Shown here piece after piece: positions 61,581-64,000 of a DNA stretch of 64,000 nucleotides. The notes under the pieces are model-generated. The model saw nothing but the letters and a program-made list of their open reading frames with translations, was not told the origin of the DNA and made no database searches. How positions within the stretch are numbered: the first letter of the stretch is position 1; each line of letters starts with the position of its first letter. A program made the position numbers and the translations under genes. The DNA comes from an uncultured Pseudomonadota bacterium (GTDB lineage: Bacteria; Pseudomonadota; Alphaproteobacteria; Rs-D84): assembly GCA_900321105.1 (NCBI GenBank), contig OOHL01000003.1, positions 81,516-145,515 of the forward strand. Reading direction: 5' to 3'.

Positions 61581-63128
61581 ATGAAAAAAATCGCATTATG
61601 TTCTTTATTAATGTGTCTGGGATTTGTGGACTATGCCGCCGCCGGTGAAAAATATTGCGAAACGGAATGTACCGCTGCACGCGAAGGTCGTGTCGTACTT
61701 TGCCCACAACAATCAAAAAGCGATGTATTTGTCCCCGAAACAAAAATATGCCAAAATGGAAAATGGGTTGATGGTGACTGGAGGAACGACAATTTTTTTA
61801 CTTATATAAAAGTCTGTGATAATCACACTAAACCAAATGGTTGGCAGGATTTAGGTCGTTTTGGTACAATATCCTATAATGAATACGTTTTTATAAATAA
61901 ACAAGAAACAGGTGTTGCATTTACGCTTCCTGTATCTTCTAGCAGCGATCACTCGGTAGATTTAGACAAAAACCTGATTTGCCGTGGTTGTCGCCAGGGT
62001 TTTTCTTGGGATGAAAAAAACAATAAATGTGTTGCAACACAAAAATCATCGGTTCATCAAGAATGTGACCCAAATCATCCGGAATTATGTAATCAAAACG
62101 ATCGTGTCGCACAATTGGGTGAACCTTGTGCCGGTCGAAAAGAAAAAGACAGATGTTATGCATTGCCATCACATGCAACATTGGGGCGTTGCAGAAATTT
62201 AAGTGCAACCACCGGTGGTCAAACACAAATGACATGTTCCGCGGTTAAGTGTGAACCAAATCATTATCTGTGGTTGGATAAAAATGGAAATTCAATGGGC
62301 ACATGTCATTCAATTGATTATATGGAAAAAATGTGTGCCAAAAATACATGCGGATGTGGCGATGGACAAGAATGCGTTCCAAATATTGTCGATATTCCAT
62401 CTTCTATAACTATCAATGGTTATAATTTATCGGCATCAGAACGTAAAAATGGTGCATATCGTGAATGTCATTGTGTCGGAAAACAACAAACGGTCAGCAA
62501 AGATTGCACATATACTTTCCGTGTAAAATGTCAAGATGGCACAGAAGTGACTGGTTTATCCGAATATGGTTATCCAATAACCGTTAACTATACCCAAGAT
62601 TCCTTGAAAAACGTTCAGGACAGATATGGTTTAACAGATTCTGAAATAAGCCAATGTGTGAACAGTCGGGTTTTGGATGGTTCAAAATCTTTGTATGCCA
62701 AGATGTGGAATACAGATAACACCGAATTTGCAGACAAATTAAAAACCGATATGACCTTGAATAAAAAGATATTGGATTTTTGTGCTTCTCATCGTGGTTA
62801 TAATGGTGCAAATATTGGTGGTGGTTCGGTTCCTGATGTACCAAATTCAACTGAATTTGAAAATGCAAAAAAGACATTGGAGGCATTTACAGCCAACGCA
62901 GCCAGCAAGGCAAGTGGCTGGAAAACAGCCGAAGGAAAATTTAACACAATGCGTTTGGCATCTGATTTAAGTGCCGGTGTGGTTCTTGGAACTGTCGGTG
63001 GTGTTGTTTCTGGTGTTGTTATCAAAAAGAAACAGGTTGAAAAAGGATTCGATGCATTGCATTGCACAGTTGGCGGTCAAACGATTGCTGATTGGGGTGA
63101 TGAATTCAGTGTCGGTCTGGCAAAATAA
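61581..63128 (+). CDS. Exported Cys-rich protein with glycine-zipper C-terminus, 515 aa
   Basis: ATG 61581 has AAGGAAGGA just upstream. Signal peptide about 1-22 (DYAAAG). About 30 cysteines, mainly in the first 320 residues, in short disulfide-type modules (CETEC, CRGCRQGFSWDEKNNKCV, CGCGDGQEC, CHCVGKQ, KCQDGTEV). A helical segment and a glycine-zipper helix near the C-terminus (DLSAGVVLGTVGGVVSGVVIKKK) follow, then a final Cys. The zipper and the WDEKNNKC-type module link it to the 16624 and 13594 proteins. Envelope-located; function unknown. Confidence 0.78.
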   Translation: MKKIALCSLLMCLGFVDYAAAGEKYCETECTAAREGRVVLCPQQSKSDVFVPETKICQNGKWVDGDWRNDNFFTYIKVCDNHTKPNGWQDLGRFGTISYNEYVFINKQETGVAFTLPVSSSSDHSVDLDKNLICRGCRQGFSWDEKNNKCVATQKSSVHQECDPNHPELCNQNDRVAQLGEPCAGRKEKDRCYALPSHATLGRCRNLSATTGGQTQMTCSAVKCEPNHYLWLDKNGNSMGTCHSIDYMEKMCAKNTCGCGDGQECVPNIVDIPSSITINGYNLSASERKNGAYRECHCVGKQQTVSKDCTYTFRVKCQDGTEVTGLSEYGYPITVNYTQDSLKNVQDRYGLTDSEISQCVNSRVLDGSKSLYAKMWNTDNTEFADKLKTDMTLNKKILDFCASHRGYNGANIGGGSVPDVPNSTEFENAKKTLEAFTANAASKASGWKTAEGKFNTMRLASDLSAGVVLGTVGGVVSGVVIKKKQVEKGFDALHCTVGGQTIADWGDEFSVGLAK

Positions 63129-63135
63129 TAACTTA

Positions 63136-63160
63136 AAACCGCCGTTTCGGCGGTTTTTTA
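63136..63160 (+). terminator. Rho-independent terminator
   Basis: AACCGCC-GTTTC-GGCGGTT hairpin with six T after the 61581 gene. Confidence 0.85.
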
Positions 63161-63284
63161 TTGCAAATCCGCAAAATAGATACTATAATTAACCTATAAT
63201 GATTACGAAATTTGTATCTTTGTCATTTCAATTACATCACGCGGCACGCGCCGTGTGTTTCTAGCATTTATATATTTTTTATGG

Positions 63285-63290
63285 TATAAT
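63285..63290 (+). promoter_or_regulatory. hisS -10 box
   Basis: GGTATAAT gives a leader of about 50 nt. The 217-nt gap before hisS otherwise holds only a terminator and a GC-rich dyad near 63238-63256. Confidence 0.55.
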
Positions 63291-63346
63291 GGCTGTTGAA
63301 ATAAACAGTATATTCTCGTTTGGTTTTTATAATAAAAGGATAAAAA

Positions 63347-64000
63347 ATGGATTTAAAACCAACAAAACCTTTAAGTGGATTTATTGAATTGTTACCCGTG
63401 CAACAACGTTGCTTTGATTATTGCACATCACGTATGATGGATGTTTTGCGTCGCAGTGGCTATAATCGTTTAGATTTGCCAGCAATCGAACGTGCCGAGG
63501 TTTTAACAGACAAAGATAATTGGGACGAAATTGAAACACAAATGTTTTTGTTCCAAAAGGGCGATACAAAAATGGGACTTCGTTATGATGGAACGGTTGG
63601 GCTGTCGCGTTATGTCGCCGGTCATCTGAATGATTTGACTTTCCCTTTATATACATACCAATTTGCGCGTAATTATCGTGGCGAACGTCCGCAACGTGGG
63701 CGTTATCGTGAATTCTGGCAAATGGATATAGATATTTTAGGTTTGCAGTCGTTGTCAACAAATTATGATGCTGAAATTGTTGCAACATTATCAAAAATGT
63801 ATGAATCAATATCTGATATTGTTGGCAATGTTATAATAAAAATTGGAAATCGTAAATTCTGGAATGCAATGTTTGAATATCTGGGGTTGTCCGAAGACCA
63901 GTCTCGCGAAGCCTTTGTATTGATTGATAAACGCGACAAAATAAGTGGTTTTGTGGATGCGCTTACAGATGTTGTGGGTGCCCAAAAGGCAAATGAAATA
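63347..64000 (+). CDS. hisS: Histidyl-tRNA synthetase, N-terminal part (runs off right edge)
   Basis: 218 codons without a stop. SGFIELLPVQQRCFDYCTSRMMDVL, LRYDGTVGLSRYVAGHL and motif 2 YQFARNYRGERPQRGRYREFWQMDIDILG identify a class II HisRS. AAAAGGA lies 7 nt before the ATG. The C-terminal anticodon-binding domain lies outside the window. Confidence 0.96.
   Translation, partial: MDLKPTKPLSGFIELLPVQQRCFDYCTSRMMDVLRRSGYNRLDLPAIERAEVLTDKDNWDEIETQMFLFQKGDTKMGLRYDGTVGLSRYVAGHLNDLTFPLYTYQFARNYRGERPQRGRYREFWQMDIDILGLQSLSTNYDAEIVATLSKMYESISDIVGNVIIKIGNRKFWNAMFEYLGLSEDQSREAFVLIDKRDKISGFVDALTDVVGAQKANEI

Overview
The window reads as chromosomal DNA of a low-GC, Gram-negative bacterium, most likely a host-associated (gut-type) alphaproteobacterium. 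The evidence is the rpsF-rpsR-rplI and rpsB-tsf blocks, a LepB-Rnc pair, TspO, a MotA/MotB-like envelope pair, a UvrA first zinc module of the CPVSGF type, many outer-membrane barrels and autotransporters, and a choloylglycine-hydrolase-family enzyme. The lineage is inferred; no rRNA gene is present.

Layout. 1-1753: the start of an exported Cys-rich protein that runs off the left edge, an RmlC epimerase and a small unknown gene. 1794-7560: an accessory block holding a serine recombinase, a RipA-like membrane protein and an ankyrin-autotransporter, bracketed by two copies of an element that resembles a tRNA-Pro 3' end plus terminator; the real tRNA-Pro gene lies at its right end and carries a 13-nt tandem duplication. 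7662-12117: a PHP phosphatase, the MotA/MotB-like pair and the ribosomal protein operon rpsF-rpsR-rplI, in which rpsF has an internal deletion and rplI a 17-bp duplication frameshift. 12170-18983: four consecutive exported, mostly Cys-rich proteins of unknown function. 19119-22772: an ankyrin/subtilisin-like autotransporter that has lost its catalytic residues. 22835-36653: small unknowns, an Ntn amidase, GrpE, TpiA, a PpiD-like chaperone, RecO, a DsbA-like oxidoreductase, an Acb1-like 2H phosphoesterase coupled to polA, an OMP, Pth and a 994-aa Cys-rich protein. 36770-48039: tRNA-Leu(AAG), an OMP trio, an MFS permease, a DUF3419-like gene, rpsB-tsf, tyrS, tRNA-Arg with a duplicated 3' end, and small membrane-linked unknowns. 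48087-64000: secG, rnc-lepB, comM, tspO, ftsB, dus, rodZ, uvrA, a free-standing SRP54 M domain, rlmE, rnhA, a transketolase, a YgjP-like metallopeptidase, another exported Cys-rich protein and the start of hisS.

Themes. Much of the coding capacity goes to the cell envelope: exported Cys-rich proteins sharing a C-x6-C-x4-C signature and glycine-zipper helices, two ankyrin autotransporters and several barrels. Housekeeping genes are tightly packed and end in short GC-rich hairpins. Several genes (recO, comM, dus, uvrA, transketolase) have a -10 box 6-8 nt before the ATG and no Shine-Dalgarno, which suggests leaderless mRNAs. The most unusual items are the stand-alone SRP M domain with a degraded RNA-binding motif, the catalytically dead subtilisin autotransporter, the Cys-rich exported family, the tRNA-3'-end duplications, and the lesions in tRNA-Pro, rpsF and rplI.
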